Shown: one piece after another, positions 42,061 to 54,572 of the stretch | Numbering within the stretch: position 1 is the stretch's first letter | How the letters are laid out: the number at the start of each line of letters is the position of its first letter | NCBI RefSeq assembly: GCF_007858365.1 | Contig: NZ_VFIO01000002.1 | Coordinates: 372,001 to 436,000 of the forward strand | Direction of reading: 5' to 3' | DNA from: Pseudomonas saxonica | Lineage (GTDB): Bacteria; Pseudomonadota; Gammaproteobacteria; Pseudomonadales; Pseudomonadaceae | DNA length: 64,000 bases | Notes under the pieces: model-generated | The model's input: only the letters and a program-made list of their open reading frames with translations | Told to the model about the DNA's origin: nothing | Databases searched by the model: none | Made by a program: the position numbers and the translations under genes

Positions 42061-43212
42061 TTACCGGGCCGGGGTCAGGCAATAATGTTCAATCAATTGG
42101 GTCAGTAGACGCACGGTCGGCTGCAAACGTGACATTTCCAGGTGTTCACCCGGTTGATGCGCGCAGGTGATGTCACCCGGGCCGAGCACGATGGTTTCGC
42201 AGCCAAGCTGCTGAAGATAAGGCGCTTCAGTGCCAAACGCTACTGCTTGCGCGACATGGCCGGTCAGGCGCTCGGCCACGCGTACCAGCTCAGCGTCGGC
42301 AGCCTGTTCAAAAGGCGCCACGCCAGCGGCAATGGGGGCGAAATCAATGTTCACCTGATGCCGTTCGGCCAAGGGCTCCAGCTTGCTGCGAATGATCGCA
42401 CGCAGCGCGTTCGGGTCCATCCCCGGCAAAGGTCGCAGGTCGAATTCCAGCGAGCACTGGCCACAAATGCGGTTGGGGTTGTCGCCGCCGTGAATGCAGC
42501 CGAAGTTCAAGGTTGGCTGTGGCACGCTGAATTGCGGGTTACGGTACTCGCCCAGCCATTGCTGGCGCAGGGCTTTGAGTTCGCTCATCGCATCGTGCAT
42601 GGCGTCCAGCGCGCTGTGGCCAAGGCTGGGGTCGGAGGAGTGACCGCTGCGCCCCAGTATGTCGATGCGCTCCATCATCACGCCTTTGTGCATGCGGATT
42701 GGCTTGAGCCCCGTGGGTTCGCCAATCACCGCCGCCCGACCCAGCGGCCGACCGGCGTCGGCCAACGCCCGCGCACCGGCCATCGAGGTTTCTTCATCAC
42801 AGGTGGCCAGAATCAGTAGAGGCTGCTTGAACGGCTGATCAAGCAACGGGCGCACGGCCTCGATGATCAACGCGAAAAAGCCTTTCATGTCACAACTGCC
42901 CAGACCGACCCAGCGGTTATCGACTTCGGTCAGCTTGAGCGGATCGGTCTGCCACAGCGCTTCGTCATACGGCACGGTGTCGCTGTGCCCGGCCAGTACC
43001 AGCCCGCCGGGGCCGCTGCCAAAGCTTGCCAGCAGGTTGAATTTACCGGGGCTGACCTGCTGGATGTCGCAGCTGAAGCCCAAATCACCCAGCCAGGTGG
43101 CCAGTAAATCGATCACGGCACGGTTGGACTGATCCAGATGAGGCTGAGTGCAACTGACCGACGGCGTGCCGATCAAGGCAGCGAACTGCTCTTTGAGGGA
43201 AGGTAAAGGCAT
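42061..43212 (-). CDS. argE: Acetylornithine deacetylase
   Basis: 383 residues, peptidase M20 fold. Metal-binding segments are visible: LAGHSDTVPYD, GSCDMKGFF, CDEETSMAGA and GPGDITCAHQPGEH. It releases ornithine from N-acetylornithine in arginine synthesis. The ATG at 43212 has CAGGAA eight bases before it. The frame stays open for 498 more codons upstream, antisense to the CYTH gene, which I treat as a shadow. Confidence 0.94.
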   Translation of the reverse strand: MPLPSLKEQFAALIGTPSVSCTQPHLDQSNRAVIDLLATWLGDLGFSCDIQQVSPGKFNLLASFGSGPGGLVLAGHSDTVPYDEALWQTDPLKLTEVDNRWVGLGSCDMKGFFALIIEAVRPLLDQPFKQPLLILATCDEETSMAGARALADAGRPLGRAAVIGEPTGLKPIRMHKGVMMERIDILGRSGHSSDPSLGHSALDAMHDAMSELKALRQQWLGEYRNPQFSVPQPTLNFGCIHGGDNPNRICGQCSLEFDLRPLPGMDPNALRAIIRSKLEPLAERHQVNIDFAPIAAGVAPFEQAADAELVRVAERLTGHVAQAVAFGTEAPYLQQLGCETIVLGPGDITCAHQPGEHLEMSRLQPTVRLLTQLIEHYCLTPAR

Positions 43213-43368
43213 GCGCTGACTTCCTGTTAGCTGGGCGAGGCCCATCATAGAGCCATCTGCGCCGCAGAATAAACCCATGCGGGGCATAGCCCCGGCGAGT
43301 CCTGTACACTGCACGGCCTTAGCAGCCACTCTTTCCCCGGCTGCACACCGCTTCTGGATTTTCCGGCC

Positions 43369-44757
43369 ATGCACAAAGAAACCGAAATCAAACTGCGCGT
43401 AAGCCGCGAAACCCTCGCCGCCTTGCGTGAGCACCCTCTGCTGAAAAAGCGCAACAAAAGTGGCTGGGAAAGCCGTGAGTTGCTCAATCAGTACTTCGAC
43501 ACGCCTGAGCGCGACCTGGCCAAGGCCAAGGTTGCCCTGCGTCTGCGCCGCGATGGCGACGAGGTGATTCAAACCCTCAAAACCCGCGGCCAAAGTGTTG
43601 CCGGTCTGTCGCAGCGTAACGAATACGACTGGAAACTGGCGAAAGCCAAGCTCGACACCAAGTTGCTCGACGGCGAATGCTGGCCTGAACAACTGGCCGA
43701 GCTGGACAAAAAAACGCTGAAACCGATCTTCACCACCGATTTTGTCCGCGAACGCGCGGAAATCTCGTGGGGCCGAGGCAAAGCCAAGGTTGTGATCGAG
43801 GCGGCGCTGGATCTGGGCCACGTGATTGCCGGTAAGCAGAAAGAAGAAATCTGCGAGCTGGAACTCGAACTGCGTGAAGGCGAGCCGGCTGCCCTGCTGG
43901 AACTCGCCGCTGAACTGGCCGAGAAGCTGGCCCTGATGCCGTGTGACATCAGCAAGGCCGAGCGTGGCTATCGCCTGTTCGACGCCAACAGCTATTCGGT
44001 CAACCTGCCCGCGCCCGAGCTGACCCCTGAAACACCCCTGGACGATGCGTTTGCCGCACTGGCCTGGCACTTGCTGGGCAACAGCCAGCGTCTGGCCGAG
44101 CAGTATCGCTTCAATGGCCACTGGCGCTTGCTGCAAGACTGGGTACAGCAACTGATCGACCTGCGCGCACTGGTCAGCAGCCTCGGTCAGGCCGCGCCAC
44201 GTCAATCCACCAGCGCGCTGCGAGCTGCACTGGACGCGTTGCTGGAAGACTGGCGCCCGATGGTGCAGATAGGTCAGGACGACGAAGACGTGCGTAAAGC
44301 CGCGCCTGAGCAGTTTCTGGAAGAGCTGGAAGACCCTCGCTGGGGCCAATTCTCCCTGAACACGTCGCGCTGGTTGATGGAACGCAGCTGGACTGTTGAT
44401 CGCGGCACCACTCGCGGCAATCGTCAGGGCGCCGCTCAACTGGCCAGCTGGCTGCCACGTTTGCTGTCGGACGAAGCCATCGCTTTGCGCTTGAATCGCT
44501 ACCAGCAGCAACCCGAAGACCTGGCCGAGCAACTGCCGCGCATCGAGCGCATTCAGGCATGGTTGCGTCTGGCGCGTAACGTGCTGGAAATTCCGGAGCT
44601 GGACCGTTTGTACGGTGAGATGAACAAGTTGCAGGAGTTGGCCAATATGCCCATTTCTGAAGATGCAGAGCACAACGACGAATTGCTCAACGCTCGCAAG
44701 CAACAAGCCATCGCCGTGTACCAGAACCGCGCCTGGAAGACCCTGCTGCGCGGTTAA
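43369..44757 (+). CDS. CYTH-domain inorganic triphosphatase with CHAD-like C-terminus
   Basis: 462 residues. The N-terminal CYTH domain (about 1-200) begins with the ExExK signature, Glu4-x-Glu6-x-Lys8, and has the RLRRDGDEVIQTLKTRG strands. The C-terminal helical part (about 220-460) resembles a CHAD domain, associated with polyphosphate. E. coli YgiF has the same layout and hydrolyses inorganic triphosphate. It is divergent from argE, with 156 bases between. Confidence 0.9.
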   Translation: MHKETEIKLRVSRETLAALREHPLLKKRNKSGWESRELLNQYFDTPERDLAKAKVALRLRRDGDEVIQTLKTRGQSVAGLSQRNEYDWKLAKAKLDTKLLDGECWPEQLAELDKKTLKPIFTTDFVRERAEISWGRGKAKVVIEAALDLGHVIAGKQKEEICELELELREGEPAALLELAAELAEKLALMPCDISKAERGYRLFDANSYSVNLPAPELTPETPLDDAFAALAWHLLGNSQRLAEQYRFNGHWRLLQDWVQQLIDLRALVSSLGQAAPRQSTSALRAALDALLEDWRPMVQIGQDDEDVRKAAPEQFLEELEDPRWGQFSLNTSRWLMERSWTVDRGTTRGNRQGAAQLASWLPRLLSDEAIALRLNRYQQQPEDLAEQLPRIERIQAWLRLARNVLEIPELDRLYGEMNKLQELANMPISEDAEHNDELLNARKQQAIAVYQNRAWKTLLRG

Positions 44758-44767
44758 GGGTTAAGCC

Positions 44768-44797
44768 TGTGCCCCCCAGCGCTCGCTGAGGGGCACA
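44768..44797. terminator. Very stable hairpin between CYTH gene and blc
   Basis: TGTGCCCC and GGGGCACA form the outer stem and CAGCG/CGCTG the inner, with a two-base loop. It lies ten bases past the CYTH gene, between convergent genes. No U-tract follows, so it is either Rho-assisted or a 3' protection structure. Confidence 0.6.
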
Positions 44798-44803
44798 TCG
44801 GCC

Positions 44804-45373
44804 TTACTTCGTACCTTTTGGCATGTCCGCATCGGGCGTGCGCCAGATCAAGCGTGTGGTGTCATAGCCCTGCTGCTGAGCCTTGCTGAGCAGTTCATCG
44901 CGGGTTTGCTGGTCAATTTGCGGCTTGCGTGACAATAACCACAGGTATTTGCGGTCTGGGTTACCCACCAGCGCCGTGCTGTAGTTGTCGCCCAAATACA
45001 GCACCCAGTAATCGCCCTTGGTTACGCCGGGCAACAAGGTTGACACCCAGTTATCGAACTCGACCCACAACTTGTCGGTTTTACCCGGCACTTGCGGGGT
45101 AGCCGTGCCTTTGGCTTCCTGCCACTTACCCTCTGCGGTCAAGCAGCGGTTCAGCACCGCTACGTTGCCATCGGGTTTCAAGCTGTAATGAGCTTCAGAC
45201 TGGACACAGTCACGCTGGAAGAACATCGGCAATCGGGCTTGCTCATACCACGTGCCCTGATAGCGTTTAAGGTCGACATTATCGACCGTTCTAGGCGCCA
45301 TCGGGTCATTACTGGAAGTCGAACACCCTGCCAACACCAACGCAGCCCCAAGGCTGGCTAATAGACGTTTCAT
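44804..45373 (-). CDS. blc: Blc-type outer-membrane lipocalin
   Basis: 189 residues with a lipoprotein signal (lipobox LAGC, Cys17). The mature part has the lipocalin motif GTWYEQARLPMFFQRDC and the strands DYWVLYLGDNYSTALVGNP. Blc binds lysophospholipids and fatty acids at the outer membrane. It is followed upstream, on the same strand, by a small lipoprotein gene 20 bases away. Confidence 0.93.
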   Translation of the reverse strand: MKRLLASLGAALVLAGCSTSSNDPMAPRTVDNVDLKRYQGTWYEQARLPMFFQRDCVQSEAHYSLKPDGNVAVLNRCLTAEGKWQEAKGTATPQVPGKTDKLWVEFDNWVSTLLPGVTKGDYWVLYLGDNYSTALVGNPDRKYLWLLSRKPQIDQQTRDELLSKAQQQGYDTTRLIWRTPDADMPKGTK

Positions 45374-45393
45374 CGCAACGCTCCTGATCAGTC

Positions 45394-45648
45394 TTACTTC
45401 AAACCCTGGCCCGAGAAGATCAACACTTTATCGCCTGCGTATTGCACGCTGATAAAGGCTTTCTGGTCGCCCCATGTGCAGCTCGACATACCCAGCGCAC
45501 CTGAACACTCAGTGGGCGAACCCAGCAGTTGCTCGACTTGTGCCTTGCTCATGCCTGCCGAGATTTTGGAGTAGTTCTCTTGATTGACCTTGCTGCAGGC
45601 CGCCAGCAACACGCAGAAGGACAACAATGCCAAAGAACGCAACTTCAT
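45394..45648 (-). CDS. Small lipoprotein, DUF3862/BamE-like
   Basis: 84 residues: signal peptide ending in the lipobox LLAAC (Cys18), then NYSKISAGMSKAQVEQLLG and SCTWGDQKAFISVQ, the pattern of DUF3862 proteins, related to the BamE/SmpA fold. Function unknown; probably outer-membrane associated. It lies just upstream of blc and is likely cotranscribed. The longer open frame from 45735 lacks support. Confidence 0.85.
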   Translation of the reverse strand: MKLRSLALLSFCVLLAACSKVNQENYSKISAGMSKAQVEQLLGSPTECSGALGMSSCTWGDQKAFISVQYAGDKVLIFSGQGLK

Positions 45649-45761
45649 GGAAAAACTCCTGAATAAGAAAGTCGGCATTGCTGCCTGCTGAAAGCTTAGA
45701 AGAGATAAACGCGGAGGGGTTCCCGCAGGGAGCAAGGATTTGTTTGGCGGGGGGATGCAGG

Positions 45762-45857
45762 ACGTGTAGCCACTGCCGCAGGCTGCGCGAAGGGCCCTAG
45801 GCCCTTCAAAAACAGGGCTGCCGCGCAGCCCATCGCAGCCTGCGGCAGCGGCTACAG
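45762..45857. repeat. REPIN between fbp and the lipoprotein genes
   Basis: GTGTAGCCACTGCCGCAGGC on the left and GCCTGCGGCAGCGGCTACA on the right are inverted copies around a hairpin AGGGCCCTAGGCCCT. It lies just past the fbp stop (minus strand). Confidence 0.8.
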
Positions 45858-45864
45858 ATAATAC

Positions 45865-46875
45865 TTATGCCTTGTGATACGCGGTGATGCGTGCCACTTC
45901 TTCTTTCGAGCCCAGGTACACCGCTACACGCTGGTGCAGACCTTCTGGCTGGATGTCGAGAATACGCTGGTGGCCGTCTGTGGACGCGCCGCCTGCTTGC
46001 TCAACCAGGAAGGACATCGGGTTGGCTTCGTACATCAAGCGCAGTTTGCCTGGCTTGGAAGGCTCGCGGCTGTCACGCGGGTACATGAACAGGCCACCGC
46101 GGGTCAGAATACGGTGCACGTCGGCCACCATTGCCGCGACCCAGCGCATGTTGAAGTTCTTCTTCAGCGGGCCTTCTTCGCCTGCCAGCAACTCGTCAAC
46201 ATAGCGCTGTACCGGAGCTTCCCAGTGACGCTGGTTAGACATGTTGATGGCGAATTCCTGGGTGCTTTCAGGAATGGTGATGTCTTCGTGAGTCAGTACG
46301 AAGCTGCCCATTTCGCGGTCCAGGGTGAAGCCTTTCACGCCGTCGCCCAACGTCAGTACCAGCATGGTCTGAGGGCCGTAGATGGCATAACCGGCAGCAA
46401 CCTGCTCAGTGCCTGGCTGCAAGAAGGCTTTTTCGTTCAGCGGTTCGTTCTGGCTCAGGTATTCATTCGGGCAACGCAGTACCGAGAAAATGGTGCCAAC
46501 CGGTGCGTTGATGTCGATGTTGGACGAGCCGTCCAGTGGATCGAAAACCAGCAGGTAGGCGCCTTTCGGGTATTTGCCAGGGATCTGGTAGGCATTGTCC
46601 ATTTCTTCGGACGCCATGCCGGCCAGGTGACCGCCCCATTCGTTGGCTTCGAGCAGGATTTCGTTGGAAATCACGTCGAGTTTCTTCTGCACTTCACCTT
46701 GCACGTTTTCAGTGCCCATGCTGCCCAGAACACCGCCCAGGGCGCCTTTGGACACAGCGTGGCTGATCTCTTTGCAAGCACGCGCCACCACTTCGATGAG
46801 GAAACGCAAATCAGCAGGGGTGTTGTTGCTGCGGGTCTGCTCGATCAGATAGCGACTCAGGGTAACGCGGGACAT
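45865..46875 (-). CDS. fbp: Fructose-1,6-bisphosphatase class 1
   Basis: 336 residues, beginning [15 protein letters not shown]. The metal-binding motif [10 protein letters not shown] and the substrate-binding [15 protein letters not shown] and [16 protein letters not shown] are intact. The enzyme hydrolyses fructose-1,6-bisphosphate in gluconeogenesis, alongside pckA in this window. The ATG at 46875 gives the normal length; an upstream in-frame extension of 20 residues is not supported. Confidence 0.96.
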   Translation of the reverse strand: MSRVTLSRYLIEQTRSNNTPADLRFLIEVVARACKEISHAVSKGALGGVLGSMGTENVQGEVQKKLDVISNEILLEANEWGGHLAGMASEEMDNAYQIPGKYPKGAYLLVFDPLDGSSNIDINAPVGTIFSVLRCPNEYLSQNEPLNEKAFLQPGTEQVAAGYAIYGPQTMLVLTLGDGVKGFTLDREMGSFVLTHEDITIPESTQEFAINMSNQRHWEAPVQRYVDELLAGEEGPLKKNFNMRWVAAMVADVHRILTRGGLFMYPRDSREPSKPGKLRLMYEANPMSFLVEQAGGASTDGHQRILDIQPEGLHQRVAVYLGSKEEVARITAYHKA

Positions 46876-47019
46876 GTAAGGCTCCGAACTAGGGGGAGGG
46901 GGCGAAAACCCGCGCAGTTTAACGCGAGTTGCCAAGCAAATCTTCTAATCAGACTCAGAACTGACCGAACGGGTTCAGTTAAGGGGTGAAATACCCCACC
47001 TCATCGCATTCACGACCCG

Positions 47020-47151
47020 TAGCAGTTGCCGAAGGCGACGTTCGGCGGCGCAGCCGTCGTGAATCAGCCCTTGCGGTGTTTCAGTTAAGCCGCGTGCTCT
47101 GATTTTACGATTGCTTCGCCATCGAACGCCGCCTGCGGCAGCTGCTACGGA
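47020..47151. repeat. REPIN between glgP and fbp
   Basis: GTAGCAGTTGCCGAAGGCGACG and CGCCTGCGGCAGCTGCTACG are inverted copies around a 90-base middle. It ends two bases before the glgP stop (minus strand). The rest of the gap, 46876-47019, shows no gene. Confidence 0.8.
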
Positions 47152-47152
47152 G

Positions 47153-49600
<2,448 letters not shown>

Positions 49601-49871
49601 CGATACAACCTCAATCGAGATGGAGCGATTTGAAGAACGGGTAGGACTCAGCCTAGACGGTTCGACAAGAACCAAGGGCTTTGATTCGGGCTTTTTTGAC
49701 GGGTTTCATAAAAATCAGCCGACGCGCGCGTTGATGCCCCAAAACCATGCACGCGCCCGGTGACATGCGTTAAAACATGGCTGTGTGCAAAAAACCGGCA
49801 AATGGTTGCTCACTCTTTCGCCAACCCCGGTATGATCGCGCGCCCTGATGCACGCTGGAATATTAAGTCCG

Positions 49872-50306
49872 ATGAAGTCCAACCTGATCGCCGCCGCGGA
49901 AATCGACCGTCTCGATACCTGGGCCAAATACTCTGCGCCCATGTGCGGTTCCTGCATTTCCAGCTGCTGCACGCTGCCGGTCGAGGTCAAGATCAAAGAC
50001 CTGATCCGCATTGGCCTGGTCGATGAGTTCGAGCTCGGCGACCCGCCGAAGAACATCGCCAAGCGCTTGCAGAAAGACGGCATCGTTGAGCGATTCAACC
50101 AGAAGTCGGGGATTTTCACCCTGCAGCGCATGAGCAATAACGATTGCCTGTATCTGGATCGCAAATCGCGCATGTGCACCATTTATGAAAAGCGCCCGGA
50201 CACGTGCCGCAATCACCCGCGAATTGGGCCGCGCCCCGGGTATTGCGCGTATATCCCCAAAGCCGTTGAGCGCAAGAACAGCAGCGTCAAGCTGATGGAT
50301 TTTTAA
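49872..50306 (+). CDS. YkgJ-family cysteine cluster protein
   Basis: 144 residues with cysteines arranged as CGSC-x3-CC near the N-terminus and CLYLDRKSRMCTIYEKRPDTC in the middle, followed by CAY; this is the YkgJ zinc- or iron-cluster pattern. Function is unknown. The start at 49872 is chosen by homology to similar proteins; an ATG eight codons upstream is possible. The gap 49601-49871 before it holds a possible TATGAT -10 near 49832 and nothing else. Confidence 0.8.
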   Translation: MKSNLIAAAEIDRLDTWAKYSAPMCGSCISSCCTLPVEVKIKDLIRIGLVDEFELGDPPKNIAKRLQKDGIVERFNQKSGIFTLQRMSNNDCLYLDRKSRMCTIYEKRPDTCRNHPRIGPRPGYCAYIPKAVERKNSSVKLMDF

Positions 50307-50316
50307 GCGCAAAAGC

Positions 50317-50747
50317 GCCCTCACCCTAGCCCTCTCCCGGAGGGAGAGGGGACTAAAAGCAAGAAACAGATCTGCGCTACACCACCTATCGGCTCCCTCT
50401 CCCAGAGGGAGAGGGGACTAAAAGCAAGAAACAGATCTGCGCTACACCACCTATCGGCTCCCTCTCCCGGAGGGAGGGGACTGAAAGCAAGAAACAGATC
50501 TGCGCTACACCACCTATCGGCTCCCTCTCCCAGAGGGAGAGGGGACTGAAAGCAAGAAACAGATCTGCGCTACACCACCTATCGGCTCCCTCTCCCAGAG
50601 GGAGAGGGGACTGAAAGCAAGAAACAGATCTGCGCTACACCACCTATCGGCTCCCTCTCCCGGAGGGAGAGGGGACTGAAAGCAAGAAACAGATTTGCGC
50701 TACACCACCTATCGGCTCCCTCTCCCTCGGGAGAGGGCTGGGGTGAG
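50317..50747. repeat. Tandem array of a 65-bp unit, bounded by CCCTCACCC inverted ends
   Basis: Units beginning GGCTCCCTCTCCC occur at 50391, 50456, 50519, 50584, 50649 and 50714, with spacings 65, 63, 65, 65, 65; an earlier partial copy begins near 50326. Each unit is a CCCTCTCCC/GGGAGAGGG hairpin plus a constant linker (AGCAAGAAACAGATCTGCGC). The array is closed by outer arms CCCTCACCCTAGCCCTCTCCC-like and GGGAGAGGGCTGGGGTGAGGG-like. The linkers are nearly identical, so it is not a CRISPR. It fills the gap between the cysteine-cluster gene and the typA terminator. Confidence 0.92.
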
Positions 50748-50776
50748 GGGCCGCCTTCAACACAAATTACGGCCAC

Positions 50777-50816
50777 AAAAAAACGCCCCCGACCGCAAGG
50801 CCGGGGGCGTTTTTTA
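50777..50816. terminator. Strong bidirectional terminator after typA
   Basis: ACGCCCCCG and CGGGGGCGT form the stem with A-runs before and T-runs after, so both strands carry hairpin plus U-tract. It ends the typA transcript (minus strand) and any read-through from the repeat array. Confidence 0.92.
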
Positions 50817-50835
50817 TTGCCGCTAACTAATTAAC

Positions 50836-52656
50836 TTAGTTTTTGGCTTTTTTAGCAGCGCGGGTACGCTCGCCTTCGTCCAGGATCTTCTTACGAAGAC
50901 GGATGGACTTAGGAGTTACTTCGCACAGCTCGTCGTCCTGGATGAATTCCAGAGCCTGTTCCAGAGTGAAGCGAACAGGTGGAACCAGAGCGATGGTTTC
51001 GTCTTTACCCGAAGCACGCATGTTGTCGAGCTTCTTGCCCTTGGTAGGGTTAACGCCCATGTCGGTGTCACGGCTGTTCAGACCAACGATCTGACCGTTG
51101 TAGATCTCTTGACCGTGCTCAACGAACAGCTTGCCACGCGCCTGCAGAGTTTCCAGGGAGTAGGTCAGCGCCTTGCCTGTCTCAACCGATACCAGAACAC
51201 CGTTCTGACGGCCGGACATGTGGCCCGACTTCATGGTGTCGTAGCGATCGAAGATCGAGGTCAGGATGCCAGCACCGTTGGTCAGGGTCAGGAACTGGTT
51301 ACGGAAACCGATCAGACCACGAGCAGGGATGTTGTATTCCAGACGAACACGGCCTTTGCCATCCGGCACCATGTTGGTCAGGTCGCCTTTACGCAGGCCC
51401 ATCTCTTCCATCACCTTGCCCTGAGTTTCTTCAGGGGTGTCGATGGTTACGTTTTCAAACGGTTCCTGCTTAACACCGTCTACAACGCGGATGATTACTT
51501 CTGGACGACCAACGCCCATTTCGAAGCCTTCGCGACGCATGGTTTCGATCAGTACGGACAAGTGCAGCTCGCCACGACCGGAAACCTTGAACTTGTCAGC
51601 GGTGTCGCCTTCTTCAACGCGCAGAGCAACGTTGTACAGCAGCTCTTTGTCCAGACGTTCCTTGATGTTACGGGACGTCACGAACTTGCCTTCTTTACCG
51701 CAGAAAGGCGAGTCGTTTACCTGGAAGGTCATGGAAACGGTTGGCTCGTCAACGGTCAACGGCTTCATCGCTTCAACGTTCATCGGATCACACAGGGTGT
51801 CGGAGATGAACAGCGAATCCATACCGCTGATGCAAACGATGTCGCCTGCCGAAGCTTCTTCAACGTCTACACGGTGCAGACCGTGGTGACCCATCAGCTT
51901 CAGGATACGACCGTTGCGGCGCTTGCCGTCAGCGTCGATGGCAACAACCGGGGTGTTCGGCTTGACGCGACCACGAGCGATACGGCCAACGCCGATAATG
52001 CCCAGGAAGCTGTTGTAGTCCAGTGCCGAGATTTGCATCTGGAACGGACCATCACGGTCAACTTTTGGTGCTGGTACGTTGTCGACGATCGACTGGTACA
52101 GCGGGGTCATGTCTTCAGCCATGTCGGTGTGGTCAAGACCAGCAATACCGTTCAGGGCAGAGGCGTAAACCACTTTGAAGTCCAGCTGTTCTTCGGTAGC
52201 ACCCAGGTTGTCGAACAGGTCGAAGATTTGATCCAGAACCCAGTCCGGACGCGCGCCTGGACGGTCAACCTTGTTGATGACCACGATTGGACGCAGGCCG
52301 GCTTCGAAAGCCTTCTTGGTCACGAAACGGGTTTGCGGCATAGGGCCGTCTTGAGCGTCAACCAGCAGCAGAACGGAGTCAACCATCGACATTACACGTT
52401 CAACTTCACCGCCGAAGTCGGCGTGGCCCGGGGTGTCCACGATGTTGATGTGGTAGCCGTTCCAGTTGATAGCGGTGTTCTTGGCAAGAATGGTAATGCC
52501 GCGCTCTTTTTCCTGGTCGTTGGAGTCCATCACGCGCTCGTCGTTGAGCTCGTTGCGCTCCAGAGTGCCGGATTGACGCAAGAGTTTGTCTACCAGGGTG
52601 GTTTTACCGTGGTCAACGTGAGCAATGATGGCGATGTTACGTAGATTTTCGATCAC
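50836..52656 (-). CDS. typA: TypA/BipA ribosome-associated GTPase
   Basis: 606 residues of standard length. The GTPase motifs are G1 [11 protein letters not shown]3 [11 protein letters not shown] and G4 NKVDRPGA, followed by EF-G-like domains and the unique C-terminal domain. TypA binds 70S ribosomes and assists 50S assembly and stress adaptation. It is highly codon-biased and ends at a strong terminator. Confidence 0.97.
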   Translation of the reverse strand: MIENLRNIAIIAHVDHGKTTLVDKLLRQSGTLERNELNDERVMDSNDQEKERGITILAKNTAINWNGYHINIVDTPGHADFGGEVERVMSMVDSVLLLVDAQDGPMPQTRFVTKKAFEAGLRPIVVINKVDRPGARPDWVLDQIFDLFDNLGATEEQLDFKVVYASALNGIAGLDHTDMAEDMTPLYQSIVDNVPAPKVDRDGPFQMQISALDYNSFLGIIGVGRIARGRVKPNTPVVAIDADGKRRNGRILKLMGHHGLHRVDVEEASAGDIVCISGMDSLFISDTLCDPMNVEAMKPLTVDEPTVSMTFQVNDSPFCGKEGKFVTSRNIKERLDKELLYNVALRVEEGDTADKFKVSGRGELHLSVLIETMRREGFEMGVGRPEVIIRVVDGVKQEPFENVTIDTPEETQGKVMEEMGLRKGDLTNMVPDGKGRVRLEYNIPARGLIGFRNQFLTLTNGAGILTSIFDRYDTMKSGHMSGRQNGVLVSVETGKALTYSLETLQARGKLFVEHGQEIYNGQIVGLNSRDTDMGVNPTKGKKLDNMRASGKDETIALVPPVRFTLEQALEFIQDDELCEVTPKSIRLRKKILDEGERTRAAKKAKN

Positions 52657-52795
52657 TTGTGTATCTCGATCAGAGGATTCGGTGTGCTGACAGGTCGTGG
52701 CAGCGATTAACAGTAGAGTCCGGCAAAGCCGTTACAGCTTGACGGCGGCGTCGGGGGGCCGGTGACGCAGGCCACAGGCATACAGCCCCGGGCTC

Positions 52796-54250
52796 TTAGC
52801 TCGGTCGATAAACGCGCACATTGGCATGTCCCTCACTGAGCAAATGGTGAGCATGCAGGCGACTCATCACGCCTTTGTCGCAATACAACAGGTACTGACG
52901 GGTGTCATCCAGTTCCTTGAAGCGGCTGTTCAAAGCATAGAACGGCAACGCTTGTACTTCGATGCCAGCCAGTTCCAGCGGTCGATCTTCCTGATCATCC
53001 GGGTGACGGATGTCGATCACGATCTGGCCCGCCAGCACTTCGCTGACTTCTTCGACTTGCAAGTCCTGGCCCAATTCATCGATGACCCGATCAATTGGAA
53101 CCAGTTTAGCCCGCTCGAGCGCACGCTCAAGCACGGCCATATCAAACTGTTGTTCTTCATACTCCACGCGGTTGCGCTTGGCGTGGGTCTTGGGGTTGAC
53201 CGAAATCACCCCGCAATATTCAGGCATGTGCTTGGCAAAATCGGCCGTACCGATTGCCTCTGCCTGATCGATGATGTCTTGCTTGTGGCTGACGATCAGT
53301 GGGCGCAACACCAGCTTGTCAGTAGCCGAGTCAATCAGCGACAAGTTGGGCAGCGTCTGGCTCGATACCTGAGAAATCGCTTCACCGGTTACCAGCACTT
53401 CGATTTCCAGGCGTTCAGCGATACGGGTGGCAGCGCGCAACATCATACGCTTCAAAATGACGCCCATATGACTGTTATCGACTTTGCCGAGAATTTCGCC
53501 CAATACTTCTTCGAACGGAACGCTGACAAACAGCACGCGCTGGGAGCTGCCGTACTTCTTCCATATATAGTGCGCGACTTCCATCACGCCCAGCTCGTGG
53601 GCACGCCCGCCGAGGTTGAAGAAGCAGAAGTGGCTCATCAGGCCGCGGCGCATGACCTGATAGGCCGCCACGGTCGAATCGAAGCCACCAGACATCAAGA
53701 CCAGCGTCTGGTCCAGCGAGCCCAGCGGGAAGCCGCCAATGCTGTCGTGCTGGCTGTGAATCACAAACAACCGTTGGTCGCGAATTTCGAAGCGGACTTC
53801 GATTTCCGGCTTTTTCAGGTCAATTCCGGCCGCACCACATTCACGTCGCAGCTTGCTGCCGACGTATTTTTCGATTTCCATCGAGGTGAACGGGTGCTTG
53901 CCGGCACGCTTGCAGCGCACTGAAAAGATCTTGCCCGCCAAGGCGTCGCCGAAATGCAGTTTGCACTTTTCAACGACGTCATCGAAGTCACCCAACGGGT
54001 ACTCGTCAACTTGCAGGAAATGCGCGATGCCCGGCATGCAGCTCAGGCGCTCAGTCATCTCCTTCAAGGCTTTGGGGTCTGTTACGCGTGTTTGCAGCTC
54101 GATGTTGTCCCACACACCTGTCACCACCACAGCCGGGTCCAGATCGCGGAGCACAGCACGGATGTTTTTGGCCAATTGACGGACGAAACGCATCCGAACC
54201 GGACGGCTCTTGATAGTGATTTCGGGGAAGACTTTAACGATTAGTTTCAT
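52796..54250 (-). CDS. thiI: ThiI, tRNA 4-thiouridine synthase / sulfur transferase
   Basis: 484 residues: ferredoxin-like and THUMP domains (about 1-165), PP-loop ATPase with [11 protein letters not shown] (about 190), and a C-terminal rhodanese domain with the persulfide cysteine in [13 protein letters not shown]. It makes s4U8 in tRNA and can serve thiamine thiazole synthesis. ATG at 54250 ([15 protein letters not shown]) fits the family; 21 upstream codons in frame are rejected. Confidence 0.95.
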   Translation of the reverse strand: MKLIVKVFPEITIKSRPVRMRFVRQLAKNIRAVLRDLDPAVVVTGVWDNIELQTRVTDPKALKEMTERLSCMPGIAHFLQVDEYPLGDFDDVVEKCKLHFGDALAGKIFSVRCKRAGKHPFTSMEIEKYVGSKLRRECGAAGIDLKKPEIEVRFEIRDQRLFVIHSQHDSIGGFPLGSLDQTLVLMSGGFDSTVAAYQVMRRGLMSHFCFFNLGGRAHELGVMEVAHYIWKKYGSSQRVLFVSVPFEEVLGEILGKVDNSHMGVILKRMMLRAATRIAERLEIEVLVTGEAISQVSSQTLPNLSLIDSATDKLVLRPLIVSHKQDIIDQAEAIGTADFAKHMPEYCGVISVNPKTHAKRNRVEYEEQQFDMAVLERALERAKLVPIDRVIDELGQDLQVEEVSEVLAGQIVIDIRHPDDQEDRPLELAGIEVQALPFYALNSRFKELDDTRQYLLYCDKGVMSRLHAHHLLSEGHANVRVYRPS

Positions 54251-54347
54251 GAAAACAGCGCGCGAGCAGCCTACCAAAAAAGGGGGGCGCGGATTATAGC
54301 GGAAATTGCTCAAGGTTTAACCAGTTATCGTACAAACGGTTTTAGCC

Positions 54348-54362
54348 GCACCAAAACAGCGC
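54348..54362 (+). promoter_or_regulatory. Possible NtrC site upstream of glnA
   Basis: GCACCAAAACAGCGC matches the left half (GCACCA) of the NtrC consensus and part of the right half. It lies about 95 bases upstream of the sigma-54 promoter, a usual enhancer distance. The match is incomplete. Confidence 0.4.
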
Positions 54363-54370
54363 ATATGCAG

Positions 54371-54401
54371 CCTTAATCGCTTCATTTAAGTGCGATTAAG
54401 G
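54371..54401. promoter_or_regulatory. Perfect 10-bp inverted repeat in the glnA control region
   Basis: CCTTAATCGC and GCGATTAAGG flank an 11-base spacer, between the possible NtrC site and the sigma-54 promoter. It looks like a protein-binding site for a dimer with half-sites about two turns apart. The protein is unknown. Confidence 0.5.
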
Positions 54402-54457
54402 GCGCTAATCGGTAGTCTACGTCCCTAGTTGCCTGAGATTGGGGCAAGTCGGGGCAC

Positions 54458-54473
54458 TGGCATGCAATTTGCT
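54458..54473 (+). promoter_or_regulatory. Sigma-54 promoter of glnA
   Basis: TGGCATGCAATTTGCT matches the -24 (TGGCA) and -12 (TTGCT) elements at exact spacing. It lies about 100 bases upstream of the glnA start, consistent with NtrC-activated transcription in nitrogen limitation. Confidence 0.82.
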
Positions 54474-54572
54474 CCCTTGTGAGGCAGGTTGCCTTGGCAG
54501 AGTATTCGCGCCGGCATCAACCACTTATTAAGGGCTAATCCACCACCAGCCCTAAGCCACCCGGAGGACACT

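Noticed and set aside
43213..44706. A continuous minus-strand frame of about 500 codons joined to argE, antisense to the CYTH gene
   Set aside because: It has no ribosome site or family signature and mirrors the high-GC third positions of the real plus-strand gene, which has clear CYTH motifs.
50317..50747. CRISPR array
   Set aside because: Both the hairpin and the intervening linker are constant between units, so there are no unique spacers, and no cas genes are nearby.
51109..52644. A 511-codon plus-strand frame across typA (and similar long frames across glnA, opgG and pckA)
   Set aside because: Typical antisense shadows of strongly codon-biased genes; products are low-complexity with no recognisable domain.
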